The notes beneath the pieces are model-generated. The model saw only the letters and a list, made by a program, of their open reading frames with translations, searched no databases and was not told the origin of the DNA. Below, piece by piece: positions 53,648 through 63,277 of a stretch of 64,000 nucleotides of DNA. Where the stretch lies: assembly GCF_900106675.1 (NCBI RefSeq), contig NZ_FNOB01000021.1:1-64000 (forward strand), given 5' to 3'. Numbering within the stretch: position 1 is the stretch's first letter; the number at the start of each line of letters is the position of its first letter. A program made the position numbers and the translations under genes. The stretch is from Allgaiera indica. Its GTDB lineage: Bacteria; Pseudomonadota; Alphaproteobacteria; Rhodobacterales; Rhodobacteraceae.

Positions 53648-54814
53648 ATGCCAGTCAAGAACCGTTTCGCCGAACTGCTGCCCGAGATCACCGCCTGGCG
53701 GCGCGACCTGCACGAAAACCCGGAACTCTTGTTCGACACCCATCGCACCTCGGCGCTGGTGGCGGATCGGCTGCGCGAATTCGGCTGCGACGAGGTGGTC
53801 GAGGGCATCGGCCGCACCGGCGTCGTCGGCGTGATCAAGGGCAAGACCGACAAGGCCGGCCGCGTCGTGGGCCTGCGCGCCGACATGGACGCGCTGCCGA
53901 TCAAAGAGGCGACCGGCCTGCCCTATGCCTCGAAGGTGCCGGGCAAGATGCATGCCTGCGGCCATGACGGGCATACGGCGATGCTGCTGGGGGCCGCGAA
54001 ATACCTGGCCGAGACGCGCAATTTCGACGGCACCGCGGTGGTGATCTTCCAGCCCGCCGAAGAAGGCGGCGGCGGCGGAGACGAGATGGTGCGCGACGGC
54101 ATGATGGACCGTTTCGGCATCCAGGAAGTCTATGGGATGCACAACATGCCGGGCATTCCGGTCGGCAAATTCGCGATCCGCCCGGGCCCGATGATGGCGG
54201 CCGCCGACCAGTTCGAGGCGGTGATCACCGGCAAGGGCGGCCATGCAGCAAAGCCGCACGACTGCATCGACACCACGCTGGTGGCCTCGCATATCGTGGT
54301 GGCGCTGCAATCGATCGCCAGCCGCAACGTAGATCCGCTGAAACAGGTGGTGGTTTCTGTCTGCAGCTTCCGCACCGAAAGCGAGGCCTTCAACGTCATA
54401 CCCCAGACCGTGACCCTGCGCGCCACCGTCCGCACGCTAGACCCCAAGGTTCAGGATTTCGTCGAGGAGCGCATCAAGCAGATCGTCACCGGCACCGCCC
54501 AGACCTTCGGCGCCACCGCGCAGATCGAATACCGGCGCGGCTATCCGGTGACCATGAACGCCGAGGAGAACACCGAGTTCGCGCTGCAGGCGGCGCAATC
54601 GGTGGCCGGCAATGTCGATACCTCGATCAATCCGATGATGGGGGCCGAGGATTTCAGCTTCATGCTGAACGCGCGGCCCGGCGCCTATATCTTCCTGGGC
54701 AACGGCGATACCGCGATGGTGCACCATCCGGCCTATAATTTCGACGACAACGCGATCCCCTTCGGGTCAAGCTGGTACGCCGAAATGGTCGAAAGCCGGA
54801 TGCCCGCGGCCTGA
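53648..54814 (+). CDS. M20-family amidohydrolase (hippurate hydrolase / N-acyl-amino-acid deacylase type)
   Basis: A 388-residue metal-dependent amidohydrolase that splits N-acyl amino acids or related amides in the cytoplasm. Metal ligands are visible in HACGHDGHTAMLL, FQPAEEGGGGGDEM (catalytic Glu-Glu) and YGMHNMPG, with the last His in AMVHHPAY. The dimerisation domain runs from about residue 190 to 300 and includes GKGGHAAKPHDCIDT. The length and motifs fit the HipO/amaA group (EC 3.5.1), whose substrate choice cannot be read from sequence. GGGAG precedes the ATG at 53648. No linked transporter is present. Confidence 0.9.
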   Translation: MPVKNRFAELLPEITAWRRDLHENPELLFDTHRTSALVADRLREFGCDEVVEGIGRTGVVGVIKGKTDKAGRVVGLRADMDALPIKEATGLPYASKVPGKMHACGHDGHTAMLLGAAKYLAETRNFDGTAVVIFQPAEEGGGGGDEMVRDGMMDRFGIQEVYGMHNMPGIPVGKFAIRPGPMMAAADQFEAVITGKGGHAAKPHDCIDTTLVASHIVVALQSIASRNVDPLKQVVVSVCSFRTESEAFNVIPQTVTLRATVRTLDPKVQDFVEERIKQIVTGTAQTFGATAQIEYRRGYPVTMNAEENTEFALQAAQSVAGNVDTSINPMMGAEDFSFMLNARPGAYIFLGNGDTAMVHHPAYNFDDNAIPFGSSWYAEMVESRMPAA

Positions 54815-55076
54815 GGCCGGCGGGCGCATCGGCCCCGAACCCCGCCCTCTTTCGCCCGGTGCGCGCCGAAGGCGCAGGGCGCGCGCCTGCCCGTCGCCAC
54901 GGGCCGGCGCCTTGCAACCTTCGATCACGCGTGCGCCAGGGGGATGCTGAACAATAGATGGCGACGCTTCGCCGCCGGGCGGCGCCCCCCACGGGCAGGC
55001 GCGCGCCCTGTTTGCGCCGCCGTTGGCCTTGCCCGGTTTCTGCGCCGCCATGGCGGGGCTGCGCCGTTCGGCCCTT

Positions 55077-56081
55077 TCAGCCGCCGGTATGGCTCATGTG
55101 GCGGGTGACCTGGCCCGCGACCTGCTGGCGCGAATAGTCGAAATCGTGGCCCTTGGGCTTCTTCGCGATGGCGGCGCGGATCGCGTCCTCCAGCGCCGCA
55201 TCGTCGTCGCTGGCGCGCAACGGCGCGCGCAGATCGGCGCGGTCTTCCTGGCCCAGACACATGTAAAGCTCGCCCGTGCAAGTCAGGCGCACGCGGTTGC
55301 AGCTTTCGCAGAAATTGTGGCTGAGCGGCGTGATGAAGCCGATCTTCTGGCCGGTCTCTTCCAGGCGCACATATCGGGCCGGACCGCCGCTGCGCTCGGC
55401 CAGATCGGTCAGGCTGTAGCGTTCGGCCAGGCGGGCGCGCAGATCCTTCAGCGACCAGTACTGGTCGATCCGGTCCTCCTCGCCCATGTCGCCCATCGGC
55501 ATGACCTCGATGAAGGTCAGATCATGGCCCTGATCGGCGCACCATTCGACGATCGGGAACAGCTCGTCCTCGTTCACGCCCTTCAGCGCGACCACGTTGA
55601 TCTTGACCCGCAGCCCCGCGTCCCGCGCCGCCGCGATTCCCTCTTGCACCTGCGCCAGGCGGCCCCAGCGGGTGATGCGGGCGAATTTCGCGTCGTCCAG
55701 CGTGTCGAGCGAGACATTGACGCGCCGCACGCCGCAGGCCGCCAGATCGGCGGCGAAACGCTTTAGCTGCGATCCGTTGGTCGTCAGCGTCAACTCCTTC
55801 AGCGCGCCGGTTTCGAGATGCCGCGCCATCGCCTCGAAGAAGGTCATGATGCCGCGCCGGACCAGCGGCTCTCCGCCGGTGATGCGCAGCTTCTCGACGC
55901 CGAGGCCGACGAAGGCGCTGCACAGGCGGTCCAACTCCTCCAGCGTCAGCAATTCCTTCTTGGGCAGGAATTGCATGTGTTCGGTCATGCAATAGGTGCA
56001 GCGGAAATCGCAACGGTCCGTCACCGAGACACGCAGGTAAGAGATCGCACGGGCGAATGGGTCTATAAGCGGGGCTGTCAT
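55077..56081 (-). CDS. moaA: GTP 3',8-cyclase
   Basis: Radical SAM enzyme for the first step of molybdenum cofactor synthesis, converting GTP to 3',8-cyclo-GTP. The 334-residue protein has the N-terminal cluster [13 protein letters not shown] (C-x3-C-x2-C) and the SAM-binding [11 protein letters not shown]. The C-terminal cluster for GTP binding is [19 protein letters not shown], and the protein ends in the essential Gly-Gly tail (SHTGG). The ATG at 56081 fits the family start; a longer frame upstream is not family-like. No other moa gene is adjacent. With the nitrate reductase dead, other molybdoenzymes must still need the cofactor. Confidence 0.96.
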   Translation of the reverse strand: MTAPLIDPFARAISYLRVSVTDRCDFRCTYCMTEHMQFLPKKELLTLEELDRLCSAFVGLGVEKLRITGGEPLVRRGIMTFFEAMARHLETGALKELTLTTNGSQLKRFAADLAACGVRRVNVSLDTLDDAKFARITRWGRLAQVQEGIAAARDAGLRVKINVVALKGVNEDELFPIVEWCADQGHDLTFIEVMPMGDMGEEDRIDQYWSLKDLRARLAERYSLTDLAERSGGPARYVRLEETGQKIGFITPLSHNFCESCNRVRLTCTGELYMCLGQEDRADLRAPLRASDDDAALEDAIRAAIAKKPKGHDFDYSRQQVAGQVTRHMSHTGG

Positions 56082-56207
56082 GCCCCGGAACCTAGTGCGG
56101 GGCGGTCGGGCGGACAAGATCGAATGAACCGGCAAGGCACCGCCGAGGGCGATTGTCCCCGCCCGGGCGCGCAAGTAGGCTTGGGCGGGCAACCGGATGG
56201 AGGCAAC

Positions 56208-56645
56208 ATGCGTATCTATATCGTCTTGACCTGCGCGGCGGCGCTGGCGGGCTGCACCGCCCTGCCCCGGCACGAGGCCGCGCCGGCGCGGATCGTGCGC
56301 GGTCCGCTGGGGCCCGCCGCCGCGGCCGCCCCGGCGGCGCTGGACCACAGCACTCAGGCACAGCGGCAGGCGGCACTGGCGGCCGGGCCGTCGGGCGCGA
56401 TGCACCGGCTGGGCGAAAGCGTCGCAAGCCTGGGCGATCCGGCCCGGCCGGGCTTCTGGCTGCGCACGCCGCTGGTGAAGGCCCCGCGGAAGGGCCGCGT
56501 GGCGCTGGGCGGCAAATCTCTGAAGGTGGACTTGCTGCCCGGCAACGGACCCGGCACCAGCGGCAGCCAGTTGTCGCTGGCCGCGTATCGCGCGCTGGGG
56601 CTGAATTTGACCGCCCTGCCCAAGATCACCGTTTACGCACGCTAG
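56208..56645 (+). CDS. Putative lipoprotein
   Basis: A 145-residue protein. The N terminus [15 protein letters not shown] has a lipobox LAGC, so Cys16 would be lipidated and the protein held in a membrane facing the periplasm. An Ala/Pro-rich linker is followed by a small domain: [35 protein letters not shown] and [20 protein letters not shown]. Rhodobacterial relatives with this [12 protein letters not shown] pattern exist but have no known role. GGAGG lies five bases before the ATG. It is divergent from moaA. Confidence 0.75.
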   Translation: MRIYIVLTCAAALAGCTALPRHEAAPARIVRGPLGPAAAAAPAALDHSTQAQRQAALAAGPSGAMHRLGESVASLGDPARPGFWLRTPLVKAPRKGRVALGGKSLKVDLLPGNGPGTSGSQLSLAAYRALGLNLTALPKITVYAR

Positions 56646-56740
56646 GCCGCGCCCAGGATCCAACCTGTACCGGGTCCGAACCGGCGCGGGGGGCCACCCC
56701 GCCGCCATCATCGCCCGGGCCGATGGCGCTCCGACGGCGA

Positions 56741-56772
56741 CTCCCGCGGAGTATTTTCGCCAAGATGAAGGG
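56741..56772 (-). repeat. Copy E of the CTTCATCTTGG..AAATACTC element
   Basis: On the minus strand it reads CCTTCATCTTGGCGAAAATA then CTCCGCGGGAGTC, the last part forming a small hairpin (CTCC-GCG-GGAG). It lies between two convergent genes (the lipoprotein and dnaB). Confidence 0.75.
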
Positions 56773-56846
56773 CCATGCCGGCTTGCCGTGCTGCCGGCGG
56801 GCGGCCTCGCCGGCCGGCGGGAATGCCCCGCCGCGCCGGCGCTTGG

Positions 56847-58340
56847 TCAGAACGCGTCGTGGTCGGCGCCCTGCTGGTAAGACTTGACGAGATTGCCGAA
56901 GCGGGTGAAGCGGCCCTCGAAGCTAAGCTCGACCGAACCGATCGGCCCGTGGCGTTGCTTGCCGATGATCACTTCGGCCTTGCCATGCACCTTCTCCATG
57001 ATCTCCTGCCATTTCGCCATGGCTTCCAGGTCGTGATCGCCGGGCTTTTCGCGTTCCTTGTAATATTCCTCGCGGAACACGAACATCACCACATCGGCGT
57101 CCTGCTCGATCGAGCCGGATTCGCGCAGGTCCGACAGCTGCGGCCGCTTGTCGTCGCGGCTTTCGACCTGACGCGACAACTGCGACAGCGCGATCACCGG
57201 GATGTTCAGCTCCTTGGCGATCGCCTTCAGGCCCTGGGTGATCTCGCTGACCTCGTTGACGCGGCTGTCCTTGGCGGACGCCGCCTTCAGAAGCTGCAGA
57301 TAGTCGACCATCACCACATCCAGCCCATGGGTGCGTTTCAGCCGCCGGCAGCGGGCGGCGACCTGGCTGATCGGCAAGGCCGGCGTGTCGTCGATATAGA
57401 GCGGGCAGTTCTCGAGCGATTTCGCGGCCTCCACGAAGCGGCGGAACTCGCCCTCGGTCATGTCGCCGCGGCGGATCTGTTCCGAGGGCACCTCGGAGGC
57501 CTCCGACAGGATCCGCGCCGCCAGCTGTTCGGCCGACATCTCGAGCGAGAAGAACCCCACGACGCCGCCAGAGACCGCCCCTTCGGCCCCGTCCGGGCGC
57601 TGCCCGCGCTTGTAGGCCTTGGCGATGTTGAAGGCGATGTTGGTGGCCAGCGAGGTCTTGCCCATCGACGGCCGCCCGGCCAGGATCAGCAGGTCGGACG
57701 GATGCAGGCCGCCCAGCTTGCGGTCCAGATCCACCAGGCCGGTCGAGATCCCCGCCAGCCCGCCGTCGCGCTGATAGGCGGCGTTGGCGACGTTCACCGC
57801 ATCGGTCACCGCCTTGAGGAAGGATTGGAAACCGCGTTCGGCCACGCCCTGTTCGCCCAGCTTGTAAAGCCGCTGCTCGGCCTCGACGATCTGCTCCTTG
57901 GGCTCGTTCGCGACATCGACCTTGGCGGCCTTTTGGGAAATCTCGCGCCCCAGTTCGATCAGTTCGCGCCGCACCGCCAGGTCGTAGATCATCTGCCCGT
58001 AGTCGCGCGCCGCATGGGCCGAGATCGCCGCCCCCGCAAGCCGCGCAAGGTAAGCCGGGCCGCCGACTTCCTTGAGGCCCTCGTCATCCTCCAGAAAGGC
58101 CTTCAACGTGACCGGAGAGGCCAGCGCGTTCTTCTGGATCCGCGCCGCCGACAGCTCAAAGATGCGCCGGTGCAGCGGGTCGTAGAAATGCTCGGCCTTC
58201 ACCACCGAGGCAATCCGGTCGAAGACGTCGTTATTGGTCAGGATCGCGCCGAGAAGTTGCTGCTCGGCCTCGATGTTGTGCGGTGCAACCTGCTGGTCCG
58301 CCGCCTCCGCAGGAGCACGGCTTACACTCATCTCGTTCAT
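56847..58340 (-). CDS. dnaB: Replicative DNA helicase
   Basis: Hexameric helicase that unwinds the fork. The 497-residue protein has the N-terminal primase-interaction domain (PHNIEAEQQLLGAILTN). The RecA-like C-terminal motor follows, with LAGRPSMGKTSLATNIA (Walker A), VGFFSLEMSAEQLAARIL, VMVDYLQLLKA (Walker B), QLSRQVESRDDKRPQLSDL and KQRHGPIGSVEL. No intein interrupts it. GAGAGGACAAGA precedes the ATG at 58340; upstream in-frame codons do not match the family. A short His-Asp tail (ADHDAF) ends the protein. Confidence 0.97.
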   Translation of the reverse strand: MNEMSVSRAPAEAADQQVAPHNIEAEQQLLGAILTNNDVFDRIASVVKAEHFYDPLHRRIFELSAARIQKNALASPVTLKAFLEDDEGLKEVGGPAYLARLAGAAISAHAARDYGQMIYDLAVRRELIELGREISQKAAKVDVANEPKEQIVEAEQRLYKLGEQGVAERGFQSFLKAVTDAVNVANAAYQRDGGLAGISTGLVDLDRKLGGLHPSDLLILAGRPSMGKTSLATNIAFNIAKAYKRGQRPDGAEGAVSGGVVGFFSLEMSAEQLAARILSEASEVPSEQIRRGDMTEGEFRRFVEAAKSLENCPLYIDDTPALPISQVAARCRRLKRTHGLDVVMVDYLQLLKAASAKDSRVNEVSEITQGLKAIAKELNIPVIALSQLSRQVESRDDKRPQLSDLRESGSIEQDADVVMFVFREEYYKEREKPGDHDLEAMAKWQEIMEKVHGKAEVIIGKQRHGPIGSVELSFEGRFTRFGNLVKSYQQGADHDAF

Positions 58341-58641
58341 TCTTGTCCTCTCGCCCGGCCAAGCCGGCCCGGACTTCATCTTGTTGCTCGCCCCGCCCAA
58401 TGCGGTCGGATACGCGATTAACCGAGTCGTGGAAAGAAGGCACAACTCTTGGGAAAACCCTGTGGGCAGTTTCGCGCCGCCCGCCTGATATGGTTGGGAC
58501 GAAATGAAAGCCTACCACATCTGGCAGGGACGCGCATCCTTCAGGTGACGGAAAGGTGATTCCTGCGCGGATTTGTCCACCGCTGATCCACATCACGCTC
58601 CACAGAAATTTTCGTGTAGGCGGCCCGGCGCCTGCGCACGA
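58341..58641. other. Intergenic region between pyrE and dnaB
   Basis: About 300 bp separating the end of pyrE from the start of dnaB on the same strand. It is less GC-rich than the genes and should hold the dnaB promoter. I see no small gene, riboswitch or hairpin I can support. Confidence 0.5.
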
Positions 58642-59319
58642 TCAGCCCTTGCGGGCATCCTGCCAGGCGCGGGGCCGGGTCAGGAAGGCCTCTACCTCGC
58701 GCAGGGTCGCGGTGTCGAAGGCCTCTTGCGCGCGCGCCTCTTGCAGCACGTCCCACCAACTGCACAGATGATGCAGCTGCACGCCATGATCGCCCAGCGT
58801 CTTCACCGTCTCGGGGAAGATCCCGTAGTAGAAGATCACCGCCGTATGGCCGCAACTGGCGCCGGTGTCGCGGATCGCGTCGACGAAGCTCAGCTTCGAT
58901 CCGCCGTCGGTGGTCAGATCCTCGACCAAGAGCACGCGCTGGCCCTCGGTCATGACGCCCTCGATGCGGGCGTTGCGGCCGTAACCTTTCGGCTTCTTGC
59001 GCACATAGGTCATCGGCAGGCCAAGACGTTCGGCCATCATGGCGGCGAAGGGAATGCCCGCGGTCTCTCCTCCGGCGATGTTGTCGAAGGCCTCGAACCC
59101 GGCCTCGCGCAGCACCGTGCAGGCCAGGAAATCCATCAGCGTGGACCGGATGCGCGGATACGAGATCAGCTTGCGGCAGTCGATATAGGTCGGCGACGGC
59201 AGGCCCGAGGCCAGGGTGAAGGGCTTATCCGCGTTGAAATGGACGGCCTTGATCTCCAGCAGCATGCGGGCGGTCAGGCGGGCGATTTCCTCCTTGGGCG
59301 GATAGGCGGCGGGCAGCAT
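58642..59319 (-). CDS. pyrE: Orotate phosphoribosyltransferase
   Basis: Transfers phosphoribose from PRPP to orotate, giving OMP in pyrimidine synthesis. The 225-residue protein has [20 protein letters not shown] (orotate site), the flexible-loop [17 protein letters not shown] and the PRPP motif [20 protein letters not shown] lies eight bases before the ATG. It is the third gene of a pyrC-orf-pyrE operon, 12 bp after the TPR/methyltransferase gene. Confidence 0.95.
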   Translation of the reverse strand: MLPAAYPPKEEIARLTARMLLEIKAVHFNADKPFTLASGLPSPTYIDCRKLISYPRIRSTLMDFLACTVLREAGFEAFDNIAGGETAGIPFAAMMAERLGLPMTYVRKKPKGYGRNARIEGVMTEGQRVLLVEDLTTDGGSKLSFVDAIRDTGASCGHTAVIFYYGIFPETVKTLGDHGVQLHHLCSWWDVLQEARAQEAFDTATLREVEAFLTRPRAWQDARKG

Positions 59320-59331
59320 GGGCGGACTCCT

Positions 59332-60396
59332 TCAGGCGGGACGGGAAAGGACGACAAGGTCGGCGCCGCCGGCGGCAAGATCCAGCGTGAAGCCGGCGGC
59401 GAAAAGCGCGGTCAGATGGGCGGTCAGCGCGGGCGCGGAAAGCCCCGGCGCGGGTTCCAGGATCAGCCGGATGACCGAGGCGGGGATCTCGGGCGCCGCC
59501 TCGGTCAGCCGGGTGATGAGGATGGAGGCCCCCTGCCCTTCGGTCAGCGCCCCAGTCAGCGCCCCGGCCAGCCCATTGGCCGCGAGGTTGCGTATGGCAA
59601 GCGCTGCAAGCGGGGCGTCGGGATCCGAGGCACTCACCGTGGCGCCGGGGGCGGCGGCGGCAAGCATCAGCGCCAGCGCGCCCGGCCCGGCGGCGGCGTC
59701 GTGGATCGCGGCCCCGTCTGCCAGCCCAGCCAGGGCGGCGGCGCGGGCGCCCGCGCGGTGCTGGCCGCGCAGGATCTCCAGCAGCGGCCCCGGCCCCAGC
59801 AGATCGAGTGGCAGTTCCAGCGTCAGCATCCCCAGCGTCACCGGCGCGCCGCTCAGCGCCGCGCGCAGGCCACGCACCCAGGGCGGCTGAATCGGGTCGG
59901 CCTCCAGCCCGCGGTCCAGCTCCGCCAGCGCCGCGGCGGCATCGCCGGTTTCCAGCAACAGCCGCGCATTGTGGCTGGCGAAGGCGCCCGATTGCGGAAA
60001 GGCACGGGCGGCCGCGGCCATCACCGGCAGCGCCGCGCCGGGGCCGGCAAGACGTTCCAGCGCATCGGCCTGGGTAAGATATTCACCGGGCCGCTTGCGC
60101 GCGCCCTCGCGCCAGCCTTTCAGCAGATCCAATGCCTGATCGTCCAGGCCCCGCGCCGCAAGACCCTCGGCCAGCGACAAGGGCAGCGGCAGCGCCGCCT
60201 GCACCGCATGGGCGGAATGGTAAAGCACCAGCGCCTCGTCCAGACGGCCGGCTTCGACCAGCCAGTCGAGCGCCGGCCCCATGCAGCCCGCCGGAAGGTT
60301 GGTCAGCGCATATCCCGGCAGGTCGATCAGCGCCTCGGCCAACTCGGCCGTGCGGCCTTCGACGATCAGCGGCACCACATGGTCATGCAGCGCCAT
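59332..60396 (-). CDS. Protein with TPR-like helices and a methyltransferase-like C-terminal domain
   Basis: A 354-residue protein I do not recognise as a named family. Residues 1-190 are helical pairs resembling tetratricopeptide repeats (LDWLVEAGRLDEALVLYHSA, LAEGLAARGLDDQALDLL, NARLLLETGDAAAALAELDR). Residues 210-354 resemble a SAM-dependent methyltransferase: IHDAAAGPGALALMLAAAAP for motif I, VSASDPDAPLAALAIRNLAA for the following acidic loop. The NPPY- or DPPY-type catalytic motif is not visible, so it may be inactive or bind only. It lies between pyrC (two-base gap) and pyrE (12-base gap) and must be co-transcribed with them. Confidence 0.6.
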   Translation of the reverse strand: MALHDHVVPLIVEGRTAELAEALIDLPGYALTNLPAGCMGPALDWLVEAGRLDEALVLYHSAHAVQAALPLPLSLAEGLAARGLDDQALDLLKGWREGARKRPGEYLTQADALERLAGPGAALPVMAAAARAFPQSGAFASHNARLLLETGDAAAALAELDRGLEADPIQPPWVRGLRAALSGAPVTLGMLTLELPLDLLGPGPLLEILRGQHRAGARAAALAGLADGAAIHDAAAGPGALALMLAAAAPGATVSASDPDAPLAALAIRNLAANGLAGALTGALTEGQGASILITRLTEAAPEIPASVIRLILEPAPGLSAPALTAHLTALFAAGFTLDLAAGGADLVVLSRPA

Positions 60397-60398
60397 GG

Positions 60399-61436
60399 TC
60401 AGGCGACCCGCCAGTGCAGCGCATAGCCCGGATCGAACAGCGTCACCGGCCCCGCACCGGTCAGGATCTTCGCGGGATAGGTGACGGGATCGCCTTTCAC
60501 CAGGGTGATCCGCGCCTCGTTCGGGGGCAGGCCGTAGAAAGCCCGGCCATTGAGCGAGGTGAAGGTTTCAAGCCGGTCCAGCGCTTCGTCCTGCTCGAAC
60601 ACCTCGGCCAGGATCGACAGCGTGTTGGTCGCGGTGAAGCAGCCGGCGCAGCCGCAGGCATGTTCCTTCAGCGCGTCGATATGGGGGGCGCTGTCAGTGC
60701 CCAGGAAGAATCGCCCCGGCCCCGAGGTGGCAGCGGCGCGCAGCGCCAGGCGATGTTCCTCGCGCTTGGCGACGGGCAGGCAGTAGTAGTGCGGCTTGAT
60801 CCCGCCCACCAAGATATGGTTGCGGTTGATCACCAGGTGATGGGTGGTGATCGTGGCGCCCAGATCCTCGCCGCCCGCGCGGACATAATCGACCCCATCC
60901 CGCGTGGTGATATGCTCCATCACCACCCGCAGGCCCGGGGTCGCGCGGCGGATCGGATCCAGCATCTTGTCGATGAACACTGCCTCGCGGTCGAAGATGT
61001 CGACCTCTGGTGTCGTCACCTCGCCGTGGACGCACAGCGGCAGGCCGACTTCGGCCATCGCCTCAAGCACCGCGCGCACGCGGTCGAAATCGCGCACGCC
61101 CGAGGCGGAATTGGTGGTGGCCCCCGCGGGGTAAAGCTTCACCGCCTGCACCAGCCCCGAGGCGGCCGCGGCGATCACGTCGTTGGGATCGGTATCCTCG
61201 GTCAGGTAAAGCGTCATCAGCGGGGTGAAATCCATGCCCTCGGGCAGCGCCGCAAGAATGCGTTCGCGATAGGCGGCGGCCTGGGCGGCGGTCACCACCG
61301 GCGGCACCAGGTTGGGCATGACGATGGCACGGGCGAAATGGCGCGCGGTTTCGGGCAGCACGCCTTCCAGCATGGCGCCGTCGCGCAGATGCAGGTGCCA
61401 GTCGTCGGGGCGGCGGATGGTGAGGCTCTGGGTCAT
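60399..61436 (-). CDS. pyrC: Dihydroorotase
   Basis: Closes N-carbamoyl-aspartate to dihydroorotate. The 345-residue class II (E. coli PyrC-like) enzyme has the metal ligands [13 protein letters not shown] (His-x-His) and [12 protein letters not shown], where the Lys is carboxylated. Others lie in [19 protein letters not shown] and [14 protein letters not shown], with the catalytic Asp in FLGTDSAPH. The ATG at 61436 gives the standard start. It heads the pyrC-orf-pyrE operon and follows an Lrp-type regulator gene by 61 bp on the same strand. Confidence 0.95.
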   Translation of the reverse strand: MTQSLTIRRPDDWHLHLRDGAMLEGVLPETARHFARAIVMPNLVPPVVTAAQAAAYRERILAALPEGMDFTPLMTLYLTEDTDPNDVIAAAASGLVQAVKLYPAGATTNSASGVRDFDRVRAVLEAMAEVGLPLCVHGEVTTPEVDIFDREAVFIDKMLDPIRRATPGLRVVMEHITTRDGVDYVRAGGEDLGATITTHHLVINRNHILVGGIKPHYYCLPVAKREEHRLALRAAATSGPGRFFLGTDSAPHIDALKEHACGCAGCFTATNTLSILAEVFEQDEALDRLETFTSLNGRAFYGLPPNEARITLVKGDPVTYPAKILTGAGPVTLFDPGYALHWRVA

Positions 61437-61497
61437 GGCTTCGCCATAGAGGATCGCCGGGCCAAGATCCAGTGGGCGCGCGCGCCGCGCGGGCTGA

Positions 61498-61950
61498 TCA
61501 GGCCGGATAGGCGACGCGCTGAAGGATCGTGCGCAGCGCAAAGTTCGAACGCAGGTTGCGGATCCCCTTCACCTGCATCAGCTTTTCCTCCAGGAACCGG
61601 TCGAAGGCCGTCAGATCCGCCGCCGCCACCCGCAACAGCACGTCGCGCGAGCCGGTCATCAGATGGCATTCCATCACCTCCTCGAATCCCCGGATCGCGC
61701 GTTCGAACGCCACGATCGCGGCGCGGTCCTGGCGGTCCAGTTCGACCGAGACGAAGATCGACACCGGCAGGCCCAGCTTGGCCGGATCCACCCGCGCGCC
61801 GTAGCCGGTGATGACCCCTTCCCGTTCCAGCCGGTCGACGCGCCGCGCGCAGGGCGTCGGCGACAGGCCGACCCGTTCGGCCAGCTCGGTCGTGGTGATC
61901 CGCCCCGACGTCTGCAACACGGCGATGATTCTGCGATCTATCACGTCCAT
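61498..61950 (-). CDS. Lrp/AsnC family transcriptional regulator
   Basis: A 150-residue regulator of the feast/famine family. The N-terminal HTH is [20 protein letters not shown] followed by [20 protein letters not shown], and the C-terminal RAM domain holds [20 protein letters not shown] for amino-acid effector binding. AGAGGA lies seven bases before the ATG at 61950. It is divergent from a leucine-dehydrogenase-family gene across 135 bp with a GGTGGAAT/ATTCCACC inverted repeat. Such pairs normally mean the regulator controls amino-acid catabolism, here plausibly the branched-chain or aromatic amino-acid dehydrogenase. Confidence 0.92.
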   Translation of the reverse strand: MDVIDRRIIAVLQTSGRITTTELAERVGLSPTPCARRVDRLEREGVITGYGARVDPAKLGLPVSIFVSVELDRQDRAAIVAFERAIRGFEEVMECHLMTGSRDVLLRVAAADLTAFDRFLEEKLMQVKGIRNLRSNFALRTILQRVAYPA

Positions 61951-62006
61951 GGTGGAATCCTCTACTTCCTGCTTGATAATCGACCAAATCCGCCAAGTAT
62001 TCCACC
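61951..62006. promoter_or_regulatory. Inverted repeat in the Lrp/dehydrogenase divergent promoter
   Basis: GGTGGAAT at 61951-61958 and ATTCCACC at 61999-62006 are exact inverted copies 48 bp apart between centres. The spacing and the divergent setting fit wrapping by an Lrp-type octamer, but the sites are unproven. The left arm overlaps the Lrp gene's own ribosome region. Confidence 0.45.
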
Positions 62007-62085
62007 CATTACATGGCTTTTTGGCGAAAATCCGCGCGGCGGCAATGGCATCTTGGGAACAGGAAATCGGCCCAGGGAGGCGAGC

Positions 62086-63132
62086 ATGAAGATCACCGAA
62101 GTCACGATCACCAGCCATGAGAAGGTGCTGCGCGTGGAAGAACCGGCGCTGGGGCTGACCGGCTTCATCGCGGTACATTCGACGGCGCTGGGGCCGGCGG
62201 CGGGGGGGCTGCGGATGCGGCCCTACGCGGATGAGGCCGCGGCGCTGACCGACGCGTTGCGCCTGTCGCGCGGGATGACCTACAAGAACGCCGCCGCGGG
62301 CCTGCCGCTGGGTGGCGGCAAGGCGGTGATCCTGGGCGATCCCGCCACCAAGACCCCGCAGATGCTGGAAGCCTTCGGCCGCGCGATCGACACCCTCGAA
62401 GGCCGCTACTGGACTGCCGAGGACATGGGGATGAGCCCCGCCGACATGGCCCATGTGGCGGCGGGCACGGCCTATGTCGCCGGCCTGCCCGACGGCGAAT
62501 TCGCCAGCGGCGACCCCTCTCCCATCACCGCGCGGGGGATCTTCAACGCCATCAGGGTGACCGCGCGCCATCGCCTGGGCACCGATGACCTGTCGGGCCG
62601 GCGGGTGGCGCTGCAGGGTCTGGGCCATGTCGGCGCCTATCTGGCGCAAATGCTGCACGAGGCCGGCGCCCGGCTGGTGGTTACCGACATGGATCCCGCG
62701 CGGGTCGCGCAGGCGGTGGCCGATTTCGGCGCCGAGGCGGTGCCCCCCGAGGCGATCCTGGCCGTCGAGGCCGACATCCTGGCCCCCTGCGCCGTGGGCG
62801 CGGTGCTGAACGAAAGCACGATCCCCGCGCTGCGGGTCGCGGCGGTCGCGGGCGGCGCCAACAACCAGCTTGCCACCCCCGAGGACGCGGCCCGGCTGCA
62901 GGCGCGCGGCATCCTCTACGCCCCGGATTTCGTCGCCAATGCCGGCGGCATCATCAATGTCGCGACCGAGATCCTGCGCATCGCGGATCGTGAAACCTTC
63001 GTGGCCGAGAAGCTTGCCGCCGCCGAAGCCACGCTGGAGCGCATCCTCGCCAGCGCCGCCCGCTCGGGCCGCAGCCCCGCCGATCTGGCCGAGGAAATCG
63101 TTGACGGGCTGCTGGCGCGCCGCGCCGCCTGA
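62086..63132 (+). CDS. Glu/Leu/Phe/Val dehydrogenase family protein (leucine dehydrogenase-like)
   Basis: NAD-dependent oxidative deaminase of a branched-chain or aromatic amino acid. The 348-residue length fits leucine/phenylalanine dehydrogenases rather than glutamate dehydrogenases. GGLRMRPYADEAAAL and MTYKNAAAGLPLGGGKAVI contain the substrate and catalytic lysines. YWTAEDMGMSPADM carries the catalytic Asp, and VALQGLGHVGAYLAQML is the NAD-binding fold. GGGAGG lies six bases before the ATG. It is divergent from an Lrp regulator, which is expected to control it in response to an amino acid. Confidence 0.9.
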   Translation: MKITEVTITSHEKVLRVEEPALGLTGFIAVHSTALGPAAGGLRMRPYADEAAALTDALRLSRGMTYKNAAAGLPLGGGKAVILGDPATKTPQMLEAFGRAIDTLEGRYWTAEDMGMSPADMAHVAAGTAYVAGLPDGEFASGDPSPITARGIFNAIRVTARHRLGTDDLSGRRVALQGLGHVGAYLAQMLHEAGARLVVTDMDPARVAQAVADFGAEAVPPEAILAVEADILAPCAVGAVLNESTIPALRVAAVAGGANNQLATPEDAARLQARGILYAPDFVANAGGIINVATEILRIADRETFVAEKLAAAEATLERILASAARSGRSPADLAEEIVDGLLARRAA

Positions 63133-63277
63133 CGGCGCCCCACCCCCCACACGGCGGGCTGGAAAGGACGCGCTTCGCGTTTCCGGCCCTGCCGTGCGGT
63201 CTTCCCTTTCCGGCCCGCGCCTCCTATAGCGGATCAGCGGGATGACCCCGTGGCCAAACCCTCAGCCCGGACAAGGC

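Noticed and set aside
56847-58340. Intein in dnaB
   Set aside because: All helicase motifs are continuous at normal spacing; nothing is inserted at the P-loop.
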